The position numbers and the translations under genes were made by a program. From Arthrobacter sp. ISL-30 (lineage in GTDB: Bacteria; Actinomycetota; Actinomycetes; Actinomycetales; Micrococcaceae), in the NCBI RefSeq assembly GCF_018613855.1, contig NZ_JAGGPK010000046.1:1-45855 (forward strand): DNA of 45,855 nucleotides. Direction: 5' to 3'. Every line of letters begins with the position of its first letter. Position 1 is the first letter of the stretch. The notes beneath the pieces are model-generated. The model had not been told where the DNA came from. It searched no databases and saw only the letters and a list, made by a program, of their open reading frames with translations. Positions 1 through 7,184 of this stretch are shown piece after piece.

Positions 1-313
1 CGAAGCCGCCGTCGTGGGCGCCGAAGACGAGACCACGGGCCAGGCCGTCGTCGCGTTTGTGATCCTGCGCGGGGACGCTAGCAACAAGGGCGACGAGACC
101 GTGCAGGAGCTGAAGAACCACGTGGGCAAGGAAATCGGCCCCATCGCCAAACCCAAGCACATCCTCGTAGTGCCGGAACTGCCCAAGACCCGCTCCGGCA
201 AGATCATGCGCCGCCTCCTCAAGGACGTCGCCGAAGGCCGCGAAGTCGGCGACGCCACCACCCTGTCCGACCCCACAATCATGCAGGAGATCGCCAACTC
301 ACTCAGGAAGTAG
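1..313 (+). CDS. acs: Acetyl-CoA synthetase, C-terminal fragment
   Basis: This is the last ~103 residues of AMP-forming acetyl-CoA synthetase, which converts acetate, ATP and CoA to acetyl-CoA in the cytoplasm. The frame is open from base 2 and the start lies outside the window. The visible part is the C-terminal lid domain, with a PKTRSGKIMRR motif. The lysine of this motif (around base 200) is the conserved catalytic lysine that lysine acetyltransferases modify in Acs enzymes. The GREVGDATTL stretch after it is also typical of the family. The stop is TAG at 311-313. No clear terminator follows before the DeoR-type gene 103 bp downstream. Other acyl-CoA synthetases share the fold, but this tail fits acs well. 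Confidence 0.9.
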   Translation, partial: EAAVVGAEDETTGQAVVAFVILRGDASNKGDETVQELKNHVGKEIGPIAKPKHILVVPELPKTRSGKIMRRLLKDVAEGREVGDATTLSDPTIMQEIANSLRK

Positions 314-416
314 GCAGCTGCGGGTCTGACTTGCGGGTCTCGCTCCTGGATCCAGCACGGGTAGACCATGATGGACTAGGGTGCACAGAGCCCCCGCTGC
401 CGCCGAAAGGATCCTC

Positions 417-1199
417 ATGCTCCCCGCCGCACGTCACCAGGCCATCGTGGATGCAGTCCAGCGTGATCGGGTTGTCCGCGTGTCCGACCTGGCACAGCAG
501 CTGGGCGTGTCCCATATGACAGTGCGTCGGGACATCGAGATGCTCGAGGAAAGCGGTCGTGTGGAGCGCATCCACGGTGGCGCCAAGCTGCCCGGGGACA
601 CCGCCTCCCATGAGCCGGGCTTCGAGCTGAAGTCCACGCAGCTGCAGGCGGAGAAGCAGGCAATCGCAGTTGAAGCGGCCGCCCTGGTGCATGAAGGAAT
701 GGCGGTGGGCCTCAGCGCAGGGACCACAACGTGGGCGCTGGCTAAGGAACTGGCAAAGGGGGCAGGCATCACGGTGGTCACGAACTCCATTCGCATCGCT
801 GACTTGTTCCACCGCTCGGCGGGCGCCGGCCACCCCGGCTCAACGGTGATCCTGATTGGCGGCGAGCGCACGCCGTCGGACGCCCTGGTTGGGCCTATCG
901 CGACGGCGGCGCTCAAGCAACTGCATCTGGACGTGCTCTTCCTGGGCGTCCACGGCATGGATGCCGATGCCGGCTTCACGACCCCCAACCTGCTCGAGGC
1001 CGAAACTGATCGCGCCTTTGTGGCAGCAGCCCGCAAGCTGGTGATCGTGGCCGACCATACCAAATGGGGCACCCAGGGCATGAGCACCATCGCAGCCCTC
1101 GAAGAGGCCGACGAGGTCATCAGCGACGGCGGGCTCAGCGAGGAGGCCCGGCGCGTCCTTCAGGAAAGCGGAAGCCGGCTACGGATCGCTGAAGTCTAG
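417..1199 (+). CDS. DeoR/GlpR-family transcriptional regulator
   Basis: This is a 260-residue DeoR-family repressor. The N-terminal winged HTH (residues ~3-57) has the family pattern, with recognition helix SHMTVRRDIEMLEESG followed by ERIHGGA. The C-terminal sugar-phosphate sensor domain shows GLSAGTTT, VTNSIRIAD, IGGER and the closing VADHTKWG. These regulators usually respond to a phosphorylated sugar intermediate. I chose the ATG at 417 because GAAAGGA (405-411) lies 5 bp upstream; an in-frame GTG at 381 has no such site. A TAGGGT at 377-382 could be a -10 element. The target is not evident: the gene follows acs and converges on the lacI-type gene with a 26-bp gap. Confidence 0.88.
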   Translation: MLPAARHQAIVDAVQRDRVVRVSDLAQQLGVSHMTVRRDIEMLEESGRVERIHGGAKLPGDTASHEPGFELKSTQLQAEKQAIAVEAAALVHEGMAVGLSAGTTTWALAKELAKGAGITVVTNSIRIADLFHRSAGAGHPGSTVILIGGERTPSDALVGPIATAALKQLHLDVLFLGVHGMDADAGFTTPNLLEAETDRAFVAAARKLVIVADHTKWGTQGMSTIAALEEADEVISDGGLSEEARRVLQESGSRLRIAEV

Positions 1200-1225
1200 C
1201 TGCGGTGCGGGGTCAAGGGCAGCAG

Positions 1226-2245
1226 TTAGGGGCAGCCGCATGACTGCCTGACCAGCAGCCGCGTCGGGAAGACCCGATGCCGGGGAGGCTCGCCACGGTC
1301 GGCTCCCACGAGCGCGCGCACCGCTGCTTCAGCCATCTCGCGCACCGGCTGTTCCACCGTGGTCAGCGGGGGCCAGGAGTATTCGGCTTCGACCGAACCG
1401 TCGAAGGAGGTTACCGCGATGTCCCCCGGAACGGACAGCCCCGCCTCATGGAGGGCGCGCAGGAGACCAACTGCCTGCAAGTCGGAACTCGCGAAGATGG
1501 CTGAGGGTCGTTGCGCTGACGCCAGGAGTCGTTTTCCCGCTGCATAGCCGCCCTCCCGGGTAAAGGCACTGCGGGCAATGGGACCCTCGGGCAGCCCTGC
1601 GTCGGCCAGCGCCTTCAGCCAGCCCTGTTCACGGCCGTCAGCTTCATCGCCCGTGGTGGTACCCATGGCCAGGCCGATGTTTTTGTGGCCATGCGAGGCC
1701 AGGTGCTCCACGGCGATACGGGCACCTTCCACGAGGTCCACCCCCATGCTCGTGACCTCGGCCTGGCTATCGCTGTGGCTGAGCAGGACCGATGGAATTT
1801 CCGCTGACTCGAGGTCCACGAGGTCCGGTTCGAAGACGACGCTTGCCAGGACAACGCCGTCCACCTGCCGGGCCGCCAGGTTGCGGATATTCCGCCGTTC
1901 CTTGGCGAGGTTGCCCGCCGAGTTGGTCAACAGCAGCGCGTAGCCGAGCTCGGCGGCCGCGTCTTCCACAGCGTGGGCCAGCAAGGAATAGAACGGGTTG
2001 GTGTTGTCCGGAACCACCAGCCCGATAGTCTCGCTCGACCCCAGCTTCAGGGCCCTTGCGGCAGCGTTGGGACGGTAACCCAGCACTCGGATAGCGTCCT
2101 GGACCTTGGCTTCGGTAGCAGGTGCGACCTTCTTGGGACCACCGTTGACCACATAGCTGACGACCGCGGTGCTCACGCCGGCGTAGCGGGCGACGTCCTT
2201 GCGCGTCACTGGCCCGCGGGAGGCGGAGGCTGGCTGGGTGGTCAT
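1226..2245 (-). CDS. LacI-family regulator of the alpha-galactoside cluster
   Basis: This is a 339-residue LacI/GalR repressor. The N-terminal HTH (residues ~13-60) reads VTRKDVARYAGVSTAVVSY and is followed by the hinge GYRPNAAARALKLG. The periplasmic-binding-like effector domain starts at IGLVVPDNTNPF. In this family the hinge helix inserts at a central CpG of a palindromic operator. Such a palindrome lies in the promoter of the divergent sugar-transport genes (3616-3633), so regulation of those genes is a strong inference, probably with an alpha-galactoside or derived sugar as inducer. The gene lies 27 bp downstream of the GH109-like oxidoreductase gene and is probably co-transcribed with it. 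The Shine-Dalgarno site is weak. The C-terminus ends in an unusual CGCP. Confidence 0.9.
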   Translation of the reverse strand: MTTQPASASRGPVTRKDVARYAGVSTAVVSYVVNGGPKKVAPATEAKVQDAIRVLGYRPNAAARALKLGSSETIGLVVPDNTNPFYSLLAHAVEDAAAELGYALLLTNSAGNLAKERRNIRNLAARQVDGVVLASVVFEPDLVDLESAEIPSVLLSHSDSQAEVTSMGVDLVEGARIAVEHLASHGHKNIGLAMGTTTGDEADGREQGWLKALADAGLPEGPIARSAFTREGGYAAGKRLLASAQRPSAIFASSDLQAVGLLRALHEAGLSVPGDIAVTSFDGSVEAEYSWPPLTTVEQPVREMAEAAVRALVGADRGEPPRHRVFPTRLLVRQSCGCP

Positions 2246-2272
2246 GGCATCATGCTAGCGACAAAGCCTGCG

Positions 2273-3475
2273 CTACAACCAAGCCGGGGCATCGCCGAAG
2301 TCGCGGATGGGCAGGCGTTCCCCACCGCGTTGGGCGGACTCGTGGGCCACGATTCCGGGCAGCGTGAACCGTGCGGCAACCCAGGCGTTCACGGGCGGAA
2401 TAGTGCCGCTGTTCACCGCGGTGACGAAGTCGTCAACGAGGAACTGATGGCTTCCTTCGTGTCCATTAGGTGCACCACGGAATTCTTCGGGCAGCCTGCT
2501 TGGATCGTGGACCGGAGCCAGGCCCGAGATGAAAGCATCGCGGAGCTCCGGCGCCACGTTGGCGAGGGAGGGGTCGTCGGCCGACATGCTGGGACGGGTC
2601 TGCATTTGCTCCGAGATGTCCAGGACATCCTGCTTGTCCTGCCACAGTGTGGTGGTGGCGAGCTGTTCAAAGCTTGCCTCCGTCCCAAAGAACCGGAACC
2701 GCGACTCGCGAAGGTGGGAGGGGTAGCCCACGCGGCGCATCTCGTTGGTCCGCATGACGCCGCCGTCGCTAAGTTCGAACAACGCGGTGGCGTTGGAGAA
2801 GTCGTTGCCGAACATGCTGACGTTCCGGTCGAAGACGCCGTCGTTCCTGTCATCCTTGACACCCACGCAGCTGACGCTGACGGCATGCGCAGGCACGGCA
2901 CCCAGCACTCCCCCGATCGCGTGCGTGGGGTACAGCATGGGCGGGTAGCTGGCGGTTGCCTTCCAGTTTTCTCCGCCGCTGAACTTGTAGGCGTCGTAAA
3001 AGCCGAGGTCCATGTCGTGGACGTAATCTCCCTCGGCATAGAAGATCCGACCAAACCTGCCGGCAGCATGCTGGCTGCGGGCGTAGACAGTAGCCGGGTT
3101 GTAATAGCTGGTCTCCCCCATGGCGTAGACAAGTCCGGTTTCGCGGACCGCCTCGATGATGCGCGCGATCTCGTCCTCGGAAACAGCCATGGGCACCGCG
3201 GAGTACACGTGCTTGCCGGCGCGCAATGCACGCTCCACCAAGGGACCGTGGGTCCAGCGCTGGGTGAAGATGGCGACGGCGTCGACGTCGGACGCCAGCG
3301 ACTCGTCGAAACTCGCCATGGTGCCGTCCAGGCGGAACTGTTCGCATGCCGTGGTTGCCCGTTCAGTCAGCTCGTCGACCGCGTAGACGGCACTGACGCC
3401 GGGGTGCAGCTTGAAGAGGTGCGCGAATTGCACCCCGAACTGGCCCATGCCCAGCACTCCGATTGAAAACGCCAT
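2273..3475 (-). CDS. GH109-like Gfo/Idh/MocA NAD-dependent oxidoreductase
   Basis: This is a 400-residue Gfo/Idh/MocA-fold protein. The Rossmann motif GMGQFG (residues 9-14) binds NAD(P). The usual EKP motif after GKHV is replaced by SAVP (residues 92-95), so the EKP lysine is absent. YAMGETSYYNPATVYAR (117-133), EGDYVHD and YPTHAIG (182-188, His185) resemble GH109 NAD-dependent glycosidases more than classical sugar dehydrogenases. The start is supported by GGAAGGA 7 bp upstream. It is the first gene of a leftward unit with the lacI gene and reads away from the alpha-galactoside transporter. It may be a redox-assisted glycosidase or a dehydrogenase of the released sugar; the fold is certain, the reaction is not. 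Confidence 0.8.
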   Translation of the reverse strand: MAFSIGVLGMGQFGVQFAHLFKLHPGVSAVYAVDELTERATTACEQFRLDGTMASFDESLASDVDAVAIFTQRWTHGPLVERALRAGKHVYSAVPMAVSEDEIARIIEAVRETGLVYAMGETSYYNPATVYARSQHAAGRFGRIFYAEGDYVHDMDLGFYDAYKFSGGENWKATASYPPMLYPTHAIGGVLGAVPAHAVSVSCVGVKDDRNDGVFDRNVSMFGNDFSNATALFELSDGGVMRTNEMRRVGYPSHLRESRFRFFGTEASFEQLATTTLWQDKQDVLDISEQMQTRPSMSADDPSLANVAPELRDAFISGLAPVHDPSRLPEEFRGAPNGHEGSHQFLVDDFVTAVNSGTIPPVNAWVAARFTLPGIVAHESAQRGGERLPIRDFGDAPAWL

Positions 3476-3513
3476 TGTTCATTCCTTCCGGAAGTCATTC
3501 CTGCTCTGATCCT

Positions 3514-3525
3514 TGAGTCGATTCA
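3514..3525. promoter_or_regulatory. Candidate secondary palindromic operator
   Basis: TGAGTCGATTCA is a near-perfect 12-bp palindrome with a central CG, located 39 bp upstream of the GH109-like gene start. It resembles the right side of the second site at 3539-3556. It could be an auxiliary site for the LacI-family protein, but this rests on similarity alone. Confidence 0.35.
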
Positions 3526-3538
3526 GTGTTCCATGCTA

Positions 3539-3556
3539 AATCTACTCGAGTCAATC
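3539..3556. promoter_or_regulatory. Candidate LacI-type operator 2
   Basis: AATCTACTCGAGTCAATC shares its left half and central CG with the perfect-armed palindrome at 3616-3633; the right half is degenerate. It lies 64 bp upstream of the divergent oxidoreductase gene, so one repressor could control both directions. Read leftward it contains TAGATT, a possible -10 element, but I found no convincing -35 at the right distance. Confidence 0.5.
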
Positions 3557-3604
3557 GTTCTCAAAGGTGAGGCTTTATTCCATTGATTTTACAGAGAAAA
3601 CGTC

Positions 3605-3633
3605 TTGCACATCAAAATCTACTCGTGTAGATT
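3605..3633 (+). promoter_or_regulatory. Transporter promoter with embedded LacI operator
   Basis: TTGCAC (3605-3610) and TAGATT (3628-3633) are separated by exactly 17 bp, a good housekeeping-sigma promoter. The operator AATCTAC-TCGT-GTAGATT (3616-3633) fills the spacer and the -10. Its 7-bp arms are perfect inverted repeats around a central CG, as LacI-family proteins require. Binding here would directly block RNA polymerase. The expected transcription start is near 3640, about 34 bp before the permease ATG. Confidence 0.75.
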
Positions 3634-3673
3634 CGGGGAAGTTGTAATCCACATCACAGCGGAGGGATCAAGG

Positions 3674-4627
3674 ATGACCACCACCACCGCCCGCGGCGCC
3701 GTACCGGCCCGCAAGGCGCCGCGAGGAGCAGAAGGAACTGCATCTCGCGGCTGGCGCCGCAACCACGGAGACCTGAAGGTCGCCCTGTTCTTCATTGCCC
3801 CGGCCATGATCGGCTTTATCGCCTTCTTCCTGGTGCCCACGCTTCGCGGTATTTACCTGAGCTTTACGGAGTACAGCATCCTTGGAGATCCGGAATGGAT
3901 CGGGGCCAAGAACTACGAGGCCATCGCGAAGGATCCGCTGTTCTGGAATGCCCTGGCCGTAACCTGCCAGTACGTCCTCATCAACATCGCCCTCCAGACG
4001 GCACTGGCACTCGGACTGGCGCTGCTGATGCAGAGGGTCGCCAAATCCACCCTGATCCGCGGAACGCTGCTCCTGCCGTACCTCATGGCCAACGTCATCG
4101 CAGCACTCCTCTGGTTCTGGCTGCTCGACTACCAGATCGGCATTGTAAACTACCTGATCGAGGGCCTGGGACTGCCCCGCGTCGCCTTCTTCGGCAGCGA
4201 GCAATGGGCCATTCCCACCCAGGCGCTCATCAACACCTGGCGCCACATGGGCTATACAGCCCTACTGATCTTCGCCGGCCTCCAGGCGATTCCCAACCAC
4301 GTGTATGAAGTGGCCAACCTCGACGGCGCCTCCCCAACCCAGACTTTCTGGAAGATCACCATGCCACTGCTGCGTCCCGTGCTTGTCCTGGTCCTCATCG
4401 TTACGGTCATCGGCTCATTCCAGGTCTTCGACACGGTCGCCGTGACCACCCAGGGCGGTCCCGTCAACGCCAGCCGCGTCCTGCAGTTCTACATCTACCA
4501 GCGGGCCTTCACCGAGTCGGACTTCGGCTACGGCTCAGCACTTGCCGTCATCCTCTTCGTCATCCTCGCCCTGGTGGCCTTCATCCAGATGAAGTTCCTC
4601 CGCGGCAACGAGTCGGACCTGGACTAA
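3674..4627 (+). CDS. Sugar ABC transporter permease (MalF/UgpA type)
   Basis: This is a 317-residue CUT1-family inner-membrane permease for a sugar ABC importer. About 35 charged, basic residues precede six predicted membrane segments beginning at VALFFIAPAMIGFIAFFLV. The cytoplasmic coupling (EAA) loop is VANLDGASPTQTFWKITMP, which contacts the ATPase. The ATG at 3674 has GGAGG (3661-3665) at proper distance; a TTG at 3605 would fall on the -35 element and is rejected. It is the first gene of the alpha-galactoside operon; the second permease follows after 13 bp. The substrate is inferred from the downstream binding protein and GH36 alpha-galactosidase, so an AgaB/RafF/MsmF-like role is likely. 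Transcription should be repressed by the LacI protein. Confidence 0.9.
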   Translation: MTTTTARGAVPARKAPRGAEGTASRGWRRNHGDLKVALFFIAPAMIGFIAFFLVPTLRGIYLSFTEYSILGDPEWIGAKNYEAIAKDPLFWNALAVTCQYVLINIALQTALALGLALLMQRVAKSTLIRGTLLLPYLMANVIAALLWFWLLDYQIGIVNYLIEGLGLPRVAFFGSEQWAIPTQALINTWRHMGYTALLIFAGLQAIPNHVYEVANLDGASPTQTFWKITMPLLRPVLVLVLIVTVIGSFQVFDTVAVTTQGGPVNASRVLQFYIYQRAFTESDFGYGSALAVILFVILALVAFIQMKFLRGNESDLD

Positions 4628-4640
4628 GGAGACCACTACC

Positions 4641-5606
4641 ATGAGTACCTCCACCCCTTCCCGCCGCTCCGGCGAGGCCGCAATCCAAGGGTCCCGTGCC
4701 GCCGTCGGCAGTCCGATCCGCCGAAACCGCAAGCCCTTCAACTGGCGCCGCGCCGGAGCCTGGGCGCTCGTCATCGTCGCGATCGCCGTGTCCGTGCTTC
4801 CCTTCTATTGGGTCCTGCGCACGTCCCTCTCAACCAACAATGCGTTGGCGGCCAACGCCACCAACCTGCTGCCGGCAGACTTCAACCTCGGCGCCTACAA
4901 GCGGGTCTTTGGACTCCAGACGGCGGAGGAAGCCGTTGCTGAGGGTGGCTCCGGCGCGCAGATCGACTTCTGGGGCTACCTGCGCAACTCGGTTCTCTTC
5001 TCCTCCATCACCACTGCCGGAGCCGTGTTCTTCAGCGCCATGGCCGCCTATGCCTTCGCCCGACTGCGCTGGCGGGGCCGGAACGCCGTCTTCAGCCTGT
5101 TCCTGGCAACCATGATGGTGCCGCCGATCTTCACGGCGCTGCCCAACTTCCTGTTCATCAAGAACCTCGGCCTGCTCAACACCATGCTCGGCCTGGTCCT
5201 GCCGTACGTCTTCATGACCCCGTTCGCCATCTTCTTCCTGCGCCAGTTCTTCCTGAACATGTCCCGTGAGGTCGAGGAAGCGGCCATGCTGGACGGCGCC
5301 AAGCACCTGCGCATCTTCTTCCAGATCGTGCTCCCCAACGCGGCAGCACCCATCGCCACCTTGGCGCTGCTCACCTTCATCGGGCAGTGGAACGAATACT
5401 TCTGGCCCCTCCTGGTCGGCCAGGACGAAAGCGTCCGCGTCCTCACGGTGGGCCTGGGTGTGTTCAAATCCCAGTCCCCGCAGGGCGCCCCCGACTGGTC
5501 CGGCCTCATGGCCGCAACCCTTGTCTCAGCCCTGCCCGTCCTCATCCTGTTCATCGCCTTCGGCAAGAAGATCGTGAACTCCATCGGCTTCTCCGGCATC
5601 AAATAG
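4641..5606 (+). CDS. Sugar ABC transporter permease (MalG/UgpE type)
   Basis: This is a 321-residue second CUT1 permease that pairs with the preceding MalF-type subunit. A basic N-terminus precedes a first membrane helix (ALVIVAIAVSVLPFYWVL). The segment from FWGYLRNSVLFSS begins the conserved transmembrane domain. The EAA loop is EEAAMLDGAKHLRIFFQIVLP. A loop with an ATNLLPADFNLGAYK stretch lies after the first helix, as usual for MalG types. AAGGAG overlapping the stop of the upstream gene (4626-4631) gives a good start context. The gene is 53 bp before the binding-protein gene. No ATPase gene follows, so the complex probably uses a shared MsmK/MsmX-like ATPase encoded elsewhere. Confidence 0.9.
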   Translation: MSTSTPSRRSGEAAIQGSRAAVGSPIRRNRKPFNWRRAGAWALVIVAIAVSVLPFYWVLRTSLSTNNALAANATNLLPADFNLGAYKRVFGLQTAEEAVAEGGSGAQIDFWGYLRNSVLFSSITTAGAVFFSAMAAYAFARLRWRGRNAVFSLFLATMMVPPIFTALPNFLFIKNLGLLNTMLGLVLPYVFMTPFAIFFLRQFFLNMSREVEEAAMLDGAKHLRIFFQIVLPNAAAPIATLALLTFIGQWNEYFWPLLVGQDESVRVLTVGLGVFKSQSPQGAPDWSGLMAATLVSALPVLILFIAFGKKIVNSIGFSGIK

Positions 5607-5659
5607 AAACTTCTTCCGAATCCCCAATATCCGCACCATCACCTTCCGAAAGGCCCGTC

Positions 5660-7003
5660 ATGAAGAAAACTATCGGCGTCGCCGCTGCCGCCGCAGCCAT
5701 CGCCCTCACCCTCTCCGCCTGCGGGGGCGGGGGAGCCAGCACCAGCACTGAAGCCAAGGGCGAAATCAACTACTGGCTCTGGGACGCCAACCAGCTGCCC
5801 GCCTATAAGCAGTGCGCCGACGACTTCACGAAGGCAAACCCGGACATCACCGTGAAGATCACCCAGCGGGGCTGGGACGACTACTGGAGCACACTCACCA
5901 ACGGCTTCGTCGCCGGCACAGCCCCCGACGTATTCACCAACCACCTTGCCAAGTACCCGGAATACGCCAAGAAAAAGCAACTCCTGGCCCTGAATGACGC
6001 CGTCGAAAAGGACAACATTGACCTTTCCCAGTACAACGAGGGCCTCGCTGACCTCTGGGTCGATGAAGACGGAAAGCGCTACGGCCTCCCCAAGGACTGG
6101 GACACCATCGCGCTGTTCTACAACAAGAAAATGGCCGCCGACGCCGGCATCACCGAAGAGCAGATGAAGAACCTGACCTGGAACCCGCAGGACGGCGGCA
6201 GCTACGAAAAGGCCATCGCCCATCTCACTGTGGACCAGAACGGCAAGCGCGGTGACGAGGCAGGCTTCGACAAGAACAACGTAGCTGTCTACGGCCTGGG
6301 CCTGGAAAACTCCGGTTCCGGCCAGGGTCAGACCCAGTGGAGCTTCCTGTCCGCGACCACCGGCTGGACCCACAGTGACAAGAACCCTTGGGGCAAGAAG
6401 TTCAACTACGATGACCCCAAGTTCCAGGACACCATCAAGTGGTGGGCCAGGCTCGCGGAGAAGGGCTACATGCCCAAGCTCGAAACCACTGTGGGCGCGA
6501 GCGTCGCGGACAACTTTGCCGCCGGCAAGGCTGCCATCAACAGCAATGGGTCGTGGATGATCGGCCAGTACACCGGTTACAAGGGCGTGGAAGTCGGGAT
6601 CGCGCCGACGCCTGTAGGCCCCAACGGCAAGCGCGCCTCCATGTTCAACGGCCTGGCCGATTCAATCTGGGCGGGCACCAAGAATCCTGCTGCCGCCACC
6701 AAGTGGGTTGAGTACCTTGGTTCTGCAGCCTGCCAGGACGTCGTGGCCGGGAAGGCCGTGGTCTTCCCCGCGATCAAGAGCTCCGCGGAAAAGGCTACGG
6801 AGGCTTTCAAGGGCAAGGGCATCGACGTCTCCCCCTTTGCGCAGCACGTCAAGGATGAAACCACCGTCCTGGTCCCCATTACGGACAACGCGGCCAAGGT
6901 TGAGGGCATCATGGAGCCGGCCATGGACGCCGTCGTCTCCGGCAAGCAGCCCGCCAGCTCCCTGACCCAGGCCAACGAACAGGTCAACGGCCTGTTCAAG
7001 TAG
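5660..7003 (+). CDS. Sugar ABC transporter substrate-binding lipoprotein
   Basis: This is a 447-residue extracellular solute-binding protein (SBP family 1) that captures sugar for the two upstream permeases. The signal peptide begins MKKTIG and ends in the lipobox LSAC, with Cys21 the lipidated residue, followed by a GGGG linker. The mature part starts EINYWLWDANQLPAYKQCADDF, a typical first strand and helix of sugar-binding proteins. W-rich segments (GWDDYWSTLTNGF, SGSGQGQTQWSF) likely line the sugar pocket. GAAAGG at 5648-5653 supports the ATG at 5660; the frame remains open upstream but that stretch overlaps the permease gene. The hairpin that follows (7061-7091) may stabilise this segment so the binding protein is made in excess. 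Confidence 0.93.
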   Translation: MKKTIGVAAAAAAIALTLSACGGGGASTSTEAKGEINYWLWDANQLPAYKQCADDFTKANPDITVKITQRGWDDYWSTLTNGFVAGTAPDVFTNHLAKYPEYAKKKQLLALNDAVEKDNIDLSQYNEGLADLWVDEDGKRYGLPKDWDTIALFYNKKMAADAGITEEQMKNLTWNPQDGGSYEKAIAHLTVDQNGKRGDEAGFDKNNVAVYGLGLENSGSGQGQTQWSFLSATTGWTHSDKNPWGKKFNYDDPKFQDTIKWWARLAEKGYMPKLETTVGASVADNFAAGKAAINSNGSWMIGQYTGYKGVEVGIAPTPVGPNGKRASMFNGLADSIWAGTKNPAAATKWVEYLGSAACQDVVAGKAVVFPAIKSSAEKATEAFKGKGIDVSPFAQHVKDETTVLVPITDNAAKVEGIMEPAMDAVVSGKQPASSLTQANEQVNGLFK

Positions 7004-7060
7004 GGCCTGCTCCCGGTAGGACCTGCCCAAGCCGGACAAACCCTCCCTTGCGAAACGGCT

Positions 7061-7091
7061 CCGGGTGCCCCGACCTTCTCGGGGCACCCGG
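7061..7091 (+). terminator. Hairpin between binding protein and alpha-galactosidase
   Basis: CCGGGTGCCCCGA (7061-7073) pairs perfectly with 7079-7091 around a 5-nt loop: a 13-bp GC-rich stem followed by CCCCCTTTC, with no true T tract. It probably terminates part of the transcription or protects the upstream mRNA, lowering alpha-galactosidase relative to the transporter. Confidence 0.65.
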
Positions 7092-7184
7092 CCCCCTTTC
7101 AACCCAAGTCTTAACCCGCTTCTAACTCTGCAGGCGGCCTCCAGGCCGTCCTGCCGCACCAACCTCCCGAAAGAGAGAACCGCC

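Noticed and set aside
1973..3466. 497-codon rightward open frame
   Set aside because: It is antisense to the GH109-like oxidoreductase and part of lacI; no family motifs or ribosome site, a high-GC shadow frame.
3605..3673. TTG at 3605 as start of the first permease
   Set aside because: It coincides with the -35 box and operator; ATG 3674 has a good ribosome site.
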